From contig NZ_JASITE010000005.1 in assembly GCF_030767025.1 (NCBI RefSeq), forward strand, positions 248,001 through 312,000: a DNA stretch of 64,000 bases, read 5' to 3'. This DNA comes from Nocardia sp. CC227C. Lineage in GTDB: Bacteria; Actinomycetota; Actinomycetes; Mycobacteriales; Mycobacteriaceae. Made by a program: the position numbers and the translations under genes. Position 1 is the stretch's first letter, and each line of letters starts with the position of its first letter. Positions 37,412 through 45,837 of the stretch are shown here, one piece after another. The notes under the pieces are model-generated. The model was not told the DNA's origin. It ran no database searches and was given only the letters and a program-made list of their open reading frames with translations.

Positions 37412-39712
37412 ATGGTGGAATTCCGGCCTGCGGCATTGCTGCCGAGCGGCAGTGGGAAACGCGCGCCGACGACGGCATCGGTGCGTCCGCGCACGATCCG
37501 CGCGCGACTGCGGCGCATCCTGCTGGTATCGATGGCGATGGTGCTCGGACTGCTCGCGATCATCATCTCCGGGGAGGTCGCGGCCTACCGCGATACCGGC
37601 TCGACCGTGCGGGCGGTCACCCTCGCCTTGGCGGTCCAGGATCTGGTGCACGAGGTGCAACGCGAGCGCGGCCTCACCAATGGACTTCAGGGCGGCGATG
37701 ATTCGCTGCGGCCGGTGGTCGAGCGGCAACGCGCGACCACCGATGCCGCGCTGCTGGCGCTCGAACGCGCCGTGGCCGCGCGGCCCGCCGGAGCCGACCA
37801 AGTACGTTCCGCGCTCACGCAATCGGCCGGATTGAGCGCCAACCGCGCGGATGTCGACGCCCGACGCATCGACCGCTCGGCCGCCTTCCAGTTCTACTCC
37901 GGCGCCATCGCCGCGCTGAACCGGGCCCGGCCCGGACTCGACACGGCCCGGGACACCGAGCTGTGGCACGGACTCCGGGCGCTCTACGCGCTCGGCGACG
38001 CCAAGGAGTACACCGGACAGGAGCGCGGCTTCCTACACGGTGTATTCGCCGCGGGCGGCTTCGAGCCGAGCGAGTACGTGCGGTTCCTGGATATCCGCGC
38101 CGCAAAACAGGCCGCGATCACCGCCTTCGACCGCGACGCCACCCCGGAGCAGCGCGCCCTGCTCATCGCCGCCATGCGTTCCGAGGACGCGGTGCGGGCC
38201 GGCGCGGCGGAGGCCATCGCCATCGCGTCCACGGCGGGACCGCTGCTGGAGCCGGTGAACACCGCCGACTGGTGGCGGCAGATGACGACCGTCGTCGATC
38301 TCGAGCACCGGGTGCAGCAGGCGGTCGGAGCCGATATCCGCGCTCGCGCCGACGCCCTGCGGGAGCGGGCCGCGCTGCTGCTCGGCGCGTACGTGCTCGC
38401 GGCGCTGCTCGCCGTGCTGGCACTGGTGGCGCTGGTGGTGGCGACCGTGCGCTCCATCGTGCGGCCGCTGGCGCGGCTGGCGGCGGAAGCCGACGACGTG
38501 GCGGGCCACCGGCTGCCCGAGCTCATCGCGGCCTGGGACCGCGATGCCGACGCCGATCCCGCACCGCCGCCCCCGGTGCGGGTCGGCGCCGGGGCGGGCG
38601 ACGAAATCGTCTCGGTGGCGCAGGCTCTCGACCGCGTCCAGACCACCGCCTTCGAGCTGGCCTCGGAACAGGCGCTGCTGCGGCGCAATACCACCGAATC
38701 GCTGGCGAATCTGGGGCGGCGCAATCAGAATCTGGTGCGCCGCCAGCTCGGGCTGATCAGCGAGTTCGAGCGGACGGAACTGGATCCCACCGCACTGTCC
38801 AATCTGTTCGAGCTCGACCATCTGGCCACGCGCATGCGGCGCAATGCCGAAAGCCTGCTCGTCCTGGTCGGGGAGGCCAGCCCGCGGCGCTGGTCGGAGG
38901 CCGTACCGCTCAGCGATGTGATCCGAGCCGGACTGTCCGAGGTGGACGACTACCGCCGGGTGGTGCTGCGGCGGGTGGACGAGATCGCCGTCCTCGGCTC
39001 GGCGGTGAGCGAGGTGGCGCACATGCTCGCCGAACTCATCGAGAACGGATTGTCCTTCTCCCCACCGGATATGGAGGTGGAGATCTACGGACGGCGGATC
39101 GGCCGACGCTACCTCGTCGCCATCGTCGACCACGGCGTCGGCATGCCGCCCGACCAGCTCGCCGTCGCCAACGCCCGCCTGCGCGGCGAGGCCGACTTCC
39201 TGGTCGCCCCCACCCGCTTCCTCGGTCACTACGTGGTCGGCCGCCTCGCCCGCCGCCTCGGCGTGGAGGTGGAACTGACCAGCTCCCCGATCAGCGGCGT
39301 GGCGGCGCGGCTGCTGCTGCCCCCGGAGCTGGTGGTCGACCAGCTCCCGGAACAGCCCGCGCTGACAACGAAAGGAGCTGCGCCCCAGGAGATCGACGCA
39401 CCGGTGACACGGGAATCGGAGGACGGGGCGAGGCCGATCACACCGGATACGGCGAACCCGTTGTCGGGCAGCACTTCTCGGACTGGAATCGATTCGCACG
39501 GCACGGAGGTGCAACGCACCCGAAACGGGCTCGTCAAGCGGAACCGGAAGGCGCGGGCGCAGGCTGGCGCGGACAGCGTGCGCCCCGCACCGCACCGGCA
39601 GCCCGGCGTCGCGCACGCACAACGCTCCCCCGACGAGGTGCGCGGCATGCTCGCCGGATTTCGCGCCGGGCATCAGCGCGGCGCGTCGAACACGCAGGAG
39701 GACCGCAGGTGA
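37412..39712 (+). CDS. cvnA: Conservon sensor protein CvnA (NIT-HAMP-HATPase)
   Basis: A 766-residue sensor-like histidine kinase. Membrane helix 1 is ILLVSMAMVLGLLAIIIS (about 36-53). It is followed by an extracytoplasmic nitrate/nitrite-sensing-like domain (DLVHEVQRERGLTNGLQGG), helix 2 (LLLGAYVLAALLAVLALVALVV) and a HAMP linker. The ATPase domain carries the N-box ELIENGLSFSPP and G-box DHGVGMPP. A classical phospho-accepting H-box is not obvious, as in other CvnA proteins. The C-terminal 130 residues are disordered. ATG at 37412 has GGAG upstream. CvnA proteins work with CvnB-D as a membrane GTPase-signalling complex. Confidence 0.95.
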   Translation: MVEFRPAALLPSGSGKRAPTTASVRPRTIRARLRRILLVSMAMVLGLLAIIISGEVAAYRDTGSTVRAVTLALAVQDLVHEVQRERGLTNGLQGGDDSLRPVVERQRATTDAALLALERAVAARPAGADQVRSALTQSAGLSANRADVDARRIDRSAAFQFYSGAIAALNRARPGLDTARDTELWHGLRALYALGDAKEYTGQERGFLHGVFAAGGFEPSEYVRFLDIRAAKQAAITAFDRDATPEQRALLIAAMRSEDAVRAGAAEAIAIASTAGPLLEPVNTADWWRQMTTVVDLEHRVQQAVGADIRARADALRERAALLLGAYVLAALLAVLALVALVVATVRSIVRPLARLAAEADDVAGHRLPELIAAWDRDADADPAPPPPVRVGAGAGDEIVSVAQALDRVQTTAFELASEQALLRRNTTESLANLGRRNQNLVRRQLGLISEFERTELDPTALSNLFELDHLATRMRRNAESLLVLVGEASPRRWSEAVPLSDVIRAGLSEVDDYRRVVLRRVDEIAVLGSAVSEVAHMLAELIENGLSFSPPDMEVEIYGRRIGRRYLVAIVDHGVGMPPDQLAVANARLRGEADFLVAPTRFLGHYVVGRLARRLGVEVELTSSPISGVAARLLLPPELVVDQLPEQPALTTKGAAPQEIDAPVTRESEDGARPITPDTANPLSGSTSRTGIDSHGTEVQRTRNGLVKRNRKARAQAGADSVRPAPHRQPGVAHAQRSPDEVRGMLAGFRAGHQRGASNTQEDRR

Positions 39713-40137
39713 CCACCCACTACACCGAAACCGACCCGCACACCTTCAATTGGCTGCTCGCCGACTTCGTCCGCACCACCGACGGGGTGCGCGACGCCGT
39801 CGCGGTGTCCTCGGACGGACTGCTCATGGCCATGTCCGCCGGACTGGACCGCACCGGCGCGGACCGGCTCGCCGCCATCGTGTCCGGCCTCACCAGCCTG
39901 AGCCGAAGCGCCTCCCGCAGTTATGATTTCGATGGCCTGCGGCTCATCATGGTCGAGATGGGGCGGGGTTTCCTGCTCGTCTCCGCCATGGCCGACGGCA
40001 GCAGCGTCGGCGTGATCGCCGACAGCGGCTGCGATGTCGGGCTGGTCGGCTATCAGATGGCGGTGCTGGCCGACCGCGCCGGAGCGCTGCTGACCCCCGC
40101 ACTCGTCACCGAACTGAGAGAGTCGCTGTCGCGATGA
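39709..40137 (+). CDS. cvnB: Roadblock/LC7 protein CvnB
   Basis: A 142-residue roadblock/LC7-fold protein, starting at GTG that overlaps the cvnA stop (GTGA) behind AGGAGG. The line FNWLLADFVRTTDGVRDAVAVSSDGLLMA is the family opening, followed by TGADRLAAIVSGLTSLS. In conservons CvnB binds the CvnD GTPase and links it to CvnA, like MglB with MglA. It overlaps cvnC by four bases. Confidence 0.96.
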   Translation: MTTHYTETDPHTFNWLLADFVRTTDGVRDAVAVSSDGLLMAMSAGLDRTGADRLAAIVSGLTSLSRSASRSYDFDGLRLIMVEMGRGFLLVSAMADGSSVGVIADSGCDVGLVGYQMAVLADRAGALLTPALVTELRESLSR

Positions 40138-40577
40138 ACGATCGGCATCGACTCCCGGATCCGCGCATGATCGCGCTGAACCGGCCCGCGAACTGGGCGC
40201 ACCCCGCCGATCACGACGTCGGCGCGCCCGGCCGCGAACGCCATCGCGAGCCCGCCGACGAACTCGTGGTGCGCCCGTTCATGGTGACGGCGGGCCGCAC
40301 CACCCCGCTGGTGGACGGCCTGCGCCTGGAAACCATGGTCCGTGCCACCCCCGCCGCGCTGTCCGCCCCGCTGCGTTTCGAGCTGGAGCGCGTGGTGCGG
40401 TTGTGTCAGCACACCCACTCCATCGCCGAAATCAGTGCGGCCCTGCGGGTTCCGGTCGGCGTCGCCCGCGTGCTGGTCAGCGATCTGGTGAGCGCGGGCC
40501 ACGTGTCGGTCAGCCAGGCCGATGAACTGTCCACCGCCGCCATCGAAAGGATCCGGGACCTTGTCCGGGCACTCTGA
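40134..40577 (+). CDS. cvnC: DUF742 protein CvnC
   Basis: A 147-residue DUF742 protein with the family's VRPFMVTAGRTTPL line (about residues 44-57) and a C-terminal winged-helix-like part (VVRLCQHTHSIAEISAALRVPVGVARVLVSDLVSAGHVSV). ATG overlaps the cvnB stop (ATGA). CvnC interacts with the other conservon proteins at the membrane; its exact role is unclear. Confidence 0.96.
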   Translation: MNDRHRLPDPRMIALNRPANWAHPADHDVGAPGRERHREPADELVVRPFMVTAGRTTPLVDGLRLETMVRATPAALSAPLRFELERVVRLCQHTHSIAEISAALRVPVGVARVLVSDLVSAGHVSVSQADELSTAAIERIRDLVRAL

Positions 40578-41160
40578 GCAAGCCACTTCCGCACCCGCCC
40601 CGGCCTCCTCCGTGAAGATCGTCGTGAGCGGTGGATTCGGGGTCGGCAAGACCACCTTCATCGGGGCCATCTCCGAAATCGAACCGCTCACCACCGAGGC
40701 CGCCATGACCGAGGTGTCGGTGGGCGTCGACACACCCGGCCGGGACACCGGCAAGACCACCACCACGGTGGCGCTCGACTTCGGCCGCATCACCCTGGAC
40801 CGATCCCTGGTGCTGTACCTGTTCGGCACGCCGGGCCAGGAGCGTTTCGAATTCCTCTGGGACGACCTGCTCGACGGCGCGCTCGGCGGTGTGGTGCTGG
40901 TGGACACCGACCGGGTCGAGGACTGCTATCCGGTACTCGACTTCTTCGAGCGGCGGCACACCCCATTCGTGGTGGCGGTCAACCGATTCGACGCGGGACA
41001 GCGATTCGAACTCGACGAGGTGCGCGAGGCGCTGGATCTCGATCCGGCCGTCCATGTCATGGATTGTGATGCGCGCGAACGCAAATCGGTGCAGACGGTG
41101 CTGGTCGCACTGTTGGAGCAGGTATTGCTGCGCCGCCGGACCCATGCGTTGGCGCACTGA
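40561..41160 (+). CDS. cvnD: Conservon GTPase CvnD
   Basis: A small Ras-like GTPase of about 199 residues. The G1 P-loop reads GGFGVGKTTFIG, the G3 motif is FGTPGQERF with Gln, and the G4-like motif is VAVNRFD. The start is ambiguous: TTG at 40561, with AAAGG ten bases upstream, overlaps the cvnC end by 17 bp, and an in-frame ATG at 40522 is possible. CvnD is the switch of the conservon complex. Unlike several Streptomyces conservons, no P450 gene follows; a terminator lies 20 bp downstream. Confidence 0.94.
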   Translation: MSGHSEQATSAPAPASSVKIVVSGGFGVGKTTFIGAISEIEPLTTEAAMTEVSVGVDTPGRDTGKTTTTVALDFGRITLDRSLVLYLFGTPGQERFEFLWDDLLDGALGGVVLVDTDRVEDCYPVLDFFERRHTPFVVAVNRFDAGQRFELDEVREALDLDPAVHVMDCDARERKSVQTVLVALLEQVLLRRRTHALAH

Positions 41161-41180
41161 GCGCGCCGCGGACGAAAACT

Positions 41181-41206
41181 GCCCCGGATGCGCTCGCATC
41201 CGGGGC
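41181..41206. terminator. Strong hairpin terminator after cvnABCD
   Basis: Perfect 11-bp stem (41181-41191 with 41196-41206) with a 4-base loop, 20 bp after the cvnD stop. It also lies downstream of the convergent 38-residue peptide gene, so it may end both transcripts. Confidence 0.85.
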
Positions 41207-41235
41207 GGTGGCCCGAAAACCCTTCGCGTGCGGTA

Positions 41236-41352
41236 TCAGCCGCCGAAGGAACCCGTCCAGAGGGTGCTCAGGATGCCGTGCAGCGCGGCCGAACCGGTGC
41301 TGAAAAGACCGTTCAGGGCGGCGCTACCAGTGTCGATGATAACCGGGATCAT
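41236..41352 (-). CDS. 38-residue repetitive amphipathic peptide
   Basis: A short open frame with ATG 8 bp after AGAGAGG. The peptide begins MIPVIIDTGSAALNGLFS and then nearly repeats itself as TGSAALHGILS before TLWTGSFGG. An 11-residue internal repeat and a small, glycine/serine-rich amphipathic composition suggest a membrane-active or envelope peptide. The short porin-like peptides of Corynebacteriales are similar in size, though no direct match is claimed. It would be too short for many gene finders. It is convergent with cvnD and shares its terminator. Confidence 0.6.
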   Translation of the reverse strand: MIPVIIDTGSAALNGLFSTGSAALHGILSTLWTGSFGG

Positions 41353-41509
41353 GGAATCAACCTCTCTGTCGTATGGCGTCCCCGGCGGGGATTTCCCTCC
41401 GCGGACGTGACCACACTGCCGACGCAGGCTTACAGCGCACTGGTCGGTAGCTGAGAGATCGCTGAGACCCGTTGTGGGTAGTGTCACCGTAACGAAAGCC
41501 GATGCGCGA

Positions 41510-42130
41510 CTATCGCGGTGGCTGCGCTCCGGACGAATACAGGCTCACCTCGCCGTCCTCCCCGAGAAAGGCGTTGACCAGCATCGTCGACGTGGAGCGC
41601 AGCTCGTCCGGCTCGGGTGCGGCGGTGGTGATGGAGATCTGCGGAATGGCGGCCCAGTTGACGACATAGCGCTCCGGCGGGCCGTTGTCGGTGGACAGGT
41701 GCGCGAGCCGGAACACCGATACGGTCCGGCGAACCATGAGCGTGCGCACCACTTCCGCTATTCGCTCCGGGTCTTCCAGGGCGAACATGAAACCGAAGGT
41801 CAGCTCCGGCGAGGACACGTATGCTGGCACGAATATCGAGGCTATCGCCGCCGACCCGCCCGATCCGGTCGCCACGCCCTGCGGATTGCCGTCGATGCGC
41901 CTGGCGATCACCGGACCGCCCGCGCCGCCGGTTCCGGCGGGTGGTGCACCCGCACCCGCAAGCTCGGCGTCCAGGTGTCGAATCGCCTCGAACCGCACCC
42001 CGCATGTGACCGTCCCGTAATGGTGTATAACGATTCCCCGGCAGCTTCCCGAATCGCGCGCCCGCTGGTTGCGCGTCTCCGACGGGCGGGCCAACCTGAA
42101 TATGTCCCGCATTTCGGACAGTCTTCTCAT
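41510..42130 (-). CDS. Hypothetical protein
   Basis: A 206-residue frame with no recognised domain, signal peptide or membrane helix. It has a Gly/Ala/Pro-rich loop near the middle (AGAGAPPAGTGGAGGP), followed by a better-ordered C-terminal half (LTFGFMFALEDPERIAEVVRTLMVRRTVSVFRLAH) that looks like a folded alpha/beta region. ATG is supported by position only; the ribosome binding site is weak. Codon use is consistent with a real gene. Divergent from the DUF4254 gene. Confidence 0.62.
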   Translation of the reverse strand: MRRLSEMRDIFRLARPSETRNQRARDSGSCRGIVIHHYGTVTCGVRFEAIRHLDAELAGAGAPPAGTGGAGGPVIARRIDGNPQGVATGSGGSAAIASIFVPAYVSSPELTFGFMFALEDPERIAEVVRTLMVRRTVSVFRLAHLSTDNGPPERYVVNWAAIPQISITTAAPEPDELRSTSTMLVNAFLGEDGEVSLYSSGAQPPR

Positions 42131-42287
42131 CGCATCGTCGCGGATTTCCCGGTTTCTTCACCGTGTCGTTTGAGTGGTGGGCTGTGCGTTCCGGCATGCG
42201 GGGCTGCGCCGGAGCCGAGGGGCGCCCCTCCCCGAAACCCCCTCGGCCCTGGCGCATCCAACACCACGGACAGTCGAGGGCGGAAGT

Positions 42288-43004
42288 ATGACAACCGACT
42301 ACGGCACAGCGGTTTTCGGGGAAGAAATACCGATGTCCGGTGCGCGACTACCCGCACCGGCCACCCTCCTGCGCGCCTTCCGCGAACCGGTCGCCGCCGA
42401 CCGCCCGGACCGCGACGTCCTCGACGCCGCCCATGAGCTGGTGCAATGCCACGAACGCCGCCACCAGGCCCAACAGTCCGCGCACGCCAGCGGGGCCACC
42501 CCGCGCCGCGTCGCACACTGCAGTCAGGTCGTGGAGAATATCGACGCCCGCCGCGCGGAACTCGTCGGCCGAATCGACACCTGGGTGGCCGCCAATATCG
42601 CGCATCGCAACGGAGCCTCGCTGCACACCGAGACCCTGGGCGCGGTCATCGATCGCATGGCAGCGAAATGGGTTGCGGCACAACAGGCTTTGGGGATGCC
42701 GACACGCACCTCCCGGCCGCCCACCGCCGACGGCCGCCCCCGGCCGCGCACCGGACCGCACCGCGGTGACGGACCCCCGATCCACATCGGCGACGGTGGC
42801 CCGCGTGGCGGCGACGACCCCGCCCGCCGCAACGGCAACGATCACACCGCGCAGAACGGCGAAGACGCCGCGCGGCGCGGAGGCCGACGCGGCGTCGACC
42901 GAGAGACGCATCTGCTCTGGTACCGCCTGGCCGAGCTGGCCGACGGCTACCGGGATCTGATCACCGACGTGGCCGAGCACCGCCGACGGCTGCCGGTGTG
43001 GTGA
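42288..43004 (+). CDS. DUF4254 domain protein
   Basis: A 238-residue cytosolic protein with ATG behind GGGCGGAAG. A DUF4254-like helical core occupies about residues 35-140 (DVLDAAHELVQCHERRHQAQQ, then LHTETLGAVIDRMAAKWVAAQ). A disordered, Arg/Pro/Gly-rich insert of about 60 residues follows, and a final helix has LLWYRLAELADGYRDLITDV. DUF4254 proteins occur in many phyla with no known activity. The HTET-x-x-x-VIDR line is the best support. The insert is unusual and strongly charged. Confidence 0.85.
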   Translation: MTTDYGTAVFGEEIPMSGARLPAPATLLRAFREPVAADRPDRDVLDAAHELVQCHERRHQAQQSAHASGATPRRVAHCSQVVENIDARRAELVGRIDTWVAANIAHRNGASLHTETLGAVIDRMAAKWVAAQQALGMPTRTSRPPTADGRPRPRTGPHRGDGPPIHIGDGGPRGGDDPARRNGNDHTAQNGEDAARRGGRRGVDRETHLLWYRLAELADGYRDLITDVAEHRRRLPVW

Positions 43005-43058
43005 GCGGCGCGGGGACGACCGGCTGCCTTCTCCCCGCGCCCACGGCCGCGCCGCGCG

Positions 43059-43409
43059 TCAGCGCTGGCGCGGTTCGACCACGACCTCGGCGTCGATGAC
43101 GTCACCGGCCTGTTCGCGCTTGGGCGAGAAGTCTTGCGGCGCAGCGACATCAGCGTCGGCATCGGGACCGACACCATCGCCGACATCCGCCGCGCCGTCG
43201 GCTTCGGCGACACGCTGTGCCTCGGCGTCACGGGCGGCGGCCGCGGCGGCCTCGCGCATCTCGATGGCGTCGGTGATCCAGTCGCCGATCTCGCGGGTCA
43301 CCTCGGCCACGGTGCCGGTGATGATGTTCGCGATATTGCCGACGTGCTTCGCGCCCGACGACGTCAATTCCTGGATCAGATCCTTGTTGCTCTCGAATTT
43401 TCCGATCAT
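43059..43409 (-). CDS. Conserved small actinobacterial protein of unknown function
   Basis: A 116-residue protein. The first half is a helical domain (MIGKFESNKDLIQELTSSGAKHVGNIANIITGTVAEVTREIGDW) resembling small proteins of mycobacteria and Nocardia of unknown function. The second half is acidic and disordered. Its ATG directly follows the TAG of the desaturase gene, so it is the third gene of the reductase-desaturase operon. No catalytic motif is visible. Confidence 0.75.
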   Translation of the reverse strand: MIGKFESNKDLIQELTSSGAKHVGNIANIITGTVAEVTREIGDWITDAIEMREAAAAAARDAEAQRVAEADGAADVGDGVGPDADADVAAPQDFSPKREQAGDVIDAEVVVEPRQR

Positions 43410-44558
43410 CTAAACGCCCACTTCGCTCGGCTTCCCCCGCCGCATGACGATAACACCCGGCTGCGGTGTCTTGTTGACGAGGAAGTCCGGCAGCGCCAGC
43501 TTGAACAGCTTGCCCCACACCGAGCCGATCTGCTTGCCGAGCGGGCCGGTGTTGTAGGGCAGGCCGAACTTCTCGCACAGCGCGCGGACCTGGGGCGCGA
43601 TCTCCGGATAGCGGTTGGCGGGCAGATCCGGGAACAGGTGGTGCTCGATCTGGTGCGACAGGTTGCCGGACATGATGTGGAACAGTTTGCCGCCGGTGAT
43701 ATTGGCAGAACCCAGCATCTGCCGGACGTACCACTCACCGCGGGTCTCCTCGGCGGTCTCCTCCTTGGTGAACGTCTGTACGCCGGAAGGGAAGTGCCCG
43801 CAGAAGATGATCGAGAACGCCCACACGTTGCGGATCAGGTTGGCGGTGACGTTGCCCGCCAGCGTGGACAGGAACAGCGGTCCGGTCAGCGCCGGGAAGA
43901 CGATGTAGTCCTTGAGCACCTGCCGTCCGGACTTGCGCCACTGCCCGATCAGCAGCGGTTTGATATCCGACCACTTGCGCTTGCCCTGCACGATGTTCTC
44001 GGCCTCGAGGTCGTGCAGCATGACGCCCCACTCGAACAGCACCATCAGCCAGAAGGCGTAGATGGGATTGCCGAGGTAGTAGGGGTTCCACTTCTGGCCC
44101 TCGTCGATACGCAGGATGCCGTACCCGATGTCGCGGTCCATATCGTGGATGTTGGTGAAGGTGTGGTGCATGTAGTTGTGCGAGTGCTTCCACTGGTCGG
44201 CCGGGCAGACCGTATCCCACTCGAACACCCGCGAGTTCAGGCCCGGTTCACGCATCCAGTCGTACTGGCCGTGCATGACGTTGTGGCCGATCTCCATATT
44301 GTCGAGGATCTTGGACACGCCCAGGGCGGCCACGCCCGCCAGCCAGAACGGCGGCAGGAAGCCCAGGTACATCAGGCCGCGCCCGGCGATCTCGAAGCCG
44401 CGCTGCGCCTTGATGATCTTGTAGATGTATTCGCGGTCGCGCTCGCCCAGATCGGCGACGATACGGGCGCGCAGTTCGTCGAGTTCGCGGCCGATCTCCT
44501 CGACCTGCTCGGCGGACAGGACCAGGGGTCCTTCTTTGGTTTCGGTCAGAATCGCCAT
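43410..44558 (-). CDS. desA3: Membrane fatty acyl-CoA desaturase (DesA3 type)
   Basis: A 382-residue membrane desaturase with the three histidine boxes GHNVMH (92-96), HSHNYMHH (125-132) and HQIEHH (302-307) that hold the di-iron centre. Hydrophobic segments lie near 60-82, 165-182, 218-235 and 243-256. It matches the DesA3 family, which in mycobacteria makes oleoyl-CoA from stearoyl-CoA with the reductase Rv3230c. Its partner reductase is encoded immediately upstream (15 bp). A DesT-like TetR gene faces the operon. Confidence 0.96.
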   Translation of the reverse strand: MAILTETKEGPLVLSAEQVEEIGRELDELRARIVADLGERDREYIYKIIKAQRGFEIAGRGLMYLGFLPPFWLAGVAALGVSKILDNMEIGHNVMHGQYDWMREPGLNSRVFEWDTVCPADQWKHSHNYMHHTFTNIHDMDRDIGYGILRIDEGQKWNPYYLGNPIYAFWLMVLFEWGVMLHDLEAENIVQGKRKWSDIKPLLIGQWRKSGRQVLKDYIVFPALTGPLFLSTLAGNVTANLIRNVWAFSIIFCGHFPSGVQTFTKEETAEETRGEWYVRQMLGSANITGGKLFHIMSGNLSHQIEHHLFPDLPANRYPEIAPQVRALCEKFGLPYNTGPLGKQIGSVWGKLFKLALPDFLVNKTPQPGVIVMRRGKPSEVGV

Positions 44559-44573
44559 GACGAACCCTCCTTT

Positions 44574-45650
44574 TCAGATGGCGATGTCAACGTCCCCGAC
44601 CGGGGCGTTGATGCAGAGCTGGATGGGCTGATCCGGGTCGCTGTCGAGCTCCCCGGTACGCAGGTTGCGGGTGCAACCGCTGGTCTTGACCGCCGTGCAG
44701 GAGAAGCAGATCCCCATGCGGCAGCCGTATTCGGGGGTGAGTCCGGCGGCCTCGGCCTGCTCGAGCAGGGTCGCGCCGGAGTTGGCGGCGGTGACGCCGC
44801 TGCCGGAGAAGGTGAGCTCTCCCTCGGCGGCATCCGGATCGGCCGGTGCGACCGACAGCGTGAACTCCTCGCTGTGCAGGCGGTCGGCCAGCTGCTCGGC
44901 CTCGTAGACATTGCGCACCGCGTTCATGAGCGCGGGCGGGCCGCACAGGTAGGTCTGCGCGGTGGCGAACCAGGGGGCGAACTCCTCCAGCTGGTCGTAG
45001 GAGAAGCGGTGCCCCGGATCGCGTTCCGGATACAGCAGCTCGATACGCACATTGCCGTGCTGCATGGCGATGGCGTCGAGTTCGCTGCGGTGCGGCACCA
45101 TTTCCGGAGAACGGTTGTAATGCAGGAAGACGACCTGGCCGTCGTAGCTCTCGGCCGTGAGGGTGCGCAGCATGGACAGCACGGGGGTGATGCCGCTGCC
45201 GCCGCTGATGAGCACGATCTTGTCCGGGCGCGGTTCCGGCAGGTGGAACACACCGGCCGCCGGGGACAGGTCCACCACCATGCCGGGGATGGCGTGTTCG
45301 TTGAGGTACCGGGAGACCAGGCCGTTCGGGTGGGCCTTGATGGTGAGTTCGATATGCCGGTCGCGGCGGCCCTGCGTATTCACCGGTGAATAGCAGCGGG
45401 TGTGGCGCACCCCGTCGATGACCACGCCGATCTGCACGTACTGCCCCGCGAGGTGTCCGGTCCACTGCCGGGTGGGCCGCAGGGTCAGCGTGACCGAACC
45501 CTCCGCGCTGCCCGGCCCCGGATAGCGGCGCACGTGGGTGATCTCGGCGCGCATGTCGCGCACGGTCAGGGTCGGGCGCACCAGCTCGAGGTAGCGGTCC
45601 AGCGGGTGCGGGCTGGTGAGTGTCTGCACGAGCTCGAGCAGTCCAACCAT
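44574..45650 (-). CDS. Ferredoxin-NADPH oxidoreductase partner of the desaturase (Rv3230c type)
   Basis: A 358-residue flavin/iron-sulfur reductase. The FAD-binding domain has RCYSPVN (near 85-91), the NADPH-binding domain has ISGGSGITPVLSMLR and YLCGPPALM, and a C-terminal plant-type 2Fe-2S domain has ligands Cys310, Cys315, Cys318 and Cys346. This order matches Rv3230c, the electron donor of DesA3. ATG has AGGAGG upstream. It is the first gene of the operon, divergent from the TetR gene with a palindrome in the gap. Confidence 0.95.
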   Translation of the reverse strand: MVGLLELVQTLTSPHPLDRYLELVRPTLTVRDMRAEITHVRRYPGPGSAEGSVTLTLRPTRQWTGHLAGQYVQIGVVIDGVRHTRCYSPVNTQGRRDRHIELTIKAHPNGLVSRYLNEHAIPGMVVDLSPAAGVFHLPEPRPDKIVLISGGSGITPVLSMLRTLTAESYDGQVVFLHYNRSPEMVPHRSELDAIAMQHGNVRIELLYPERDPGHRFSYDQLEEFAPWFATAQTYLCGPPALMNAVRNVYEAEQLADRLHSEEFTLSVAPADPDAAEGELTFSGSGVTAANSGATLLEQAEAAGLTPEYGCRMGICFSCTAVKTSGCTRNLRTGELDSDPDQPIQLCINAPVGDVDIAI

Positions 45651-45739
45651 TGCGGGCCTCCTGTCGCGTCACCGAGTTCGCCTCGGCGCGCCCCGTCGAT
45701 CTTGCTGTGCACCGACCGCGCTAGCTCACCAACGTTTCG

Positions 45740-45755
45740 GTGCACATCTGTACAC
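45740..45755. promoter_or_regulatory. Near-perfect palindrome in the reductase/TetR divergent promoter
   Basis: GTGCACATCTGTACAC pairs at six of eight positions and lies between the desaturase operon and the DesT-like TetR gene, 90 bp from the reductase start and 83 bp from the regulator start. It is the best candidate for the regulator's binding site. Confidence 0.5.
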
Positions 45756-45837
45756 TGAGTTAGTCTGCCGAGTACCCACCCTCGAGTGCAACCAGCAGTT
45801 CGTGTGACCCACGCGACATCTCGTGAAGGAACTGAAT

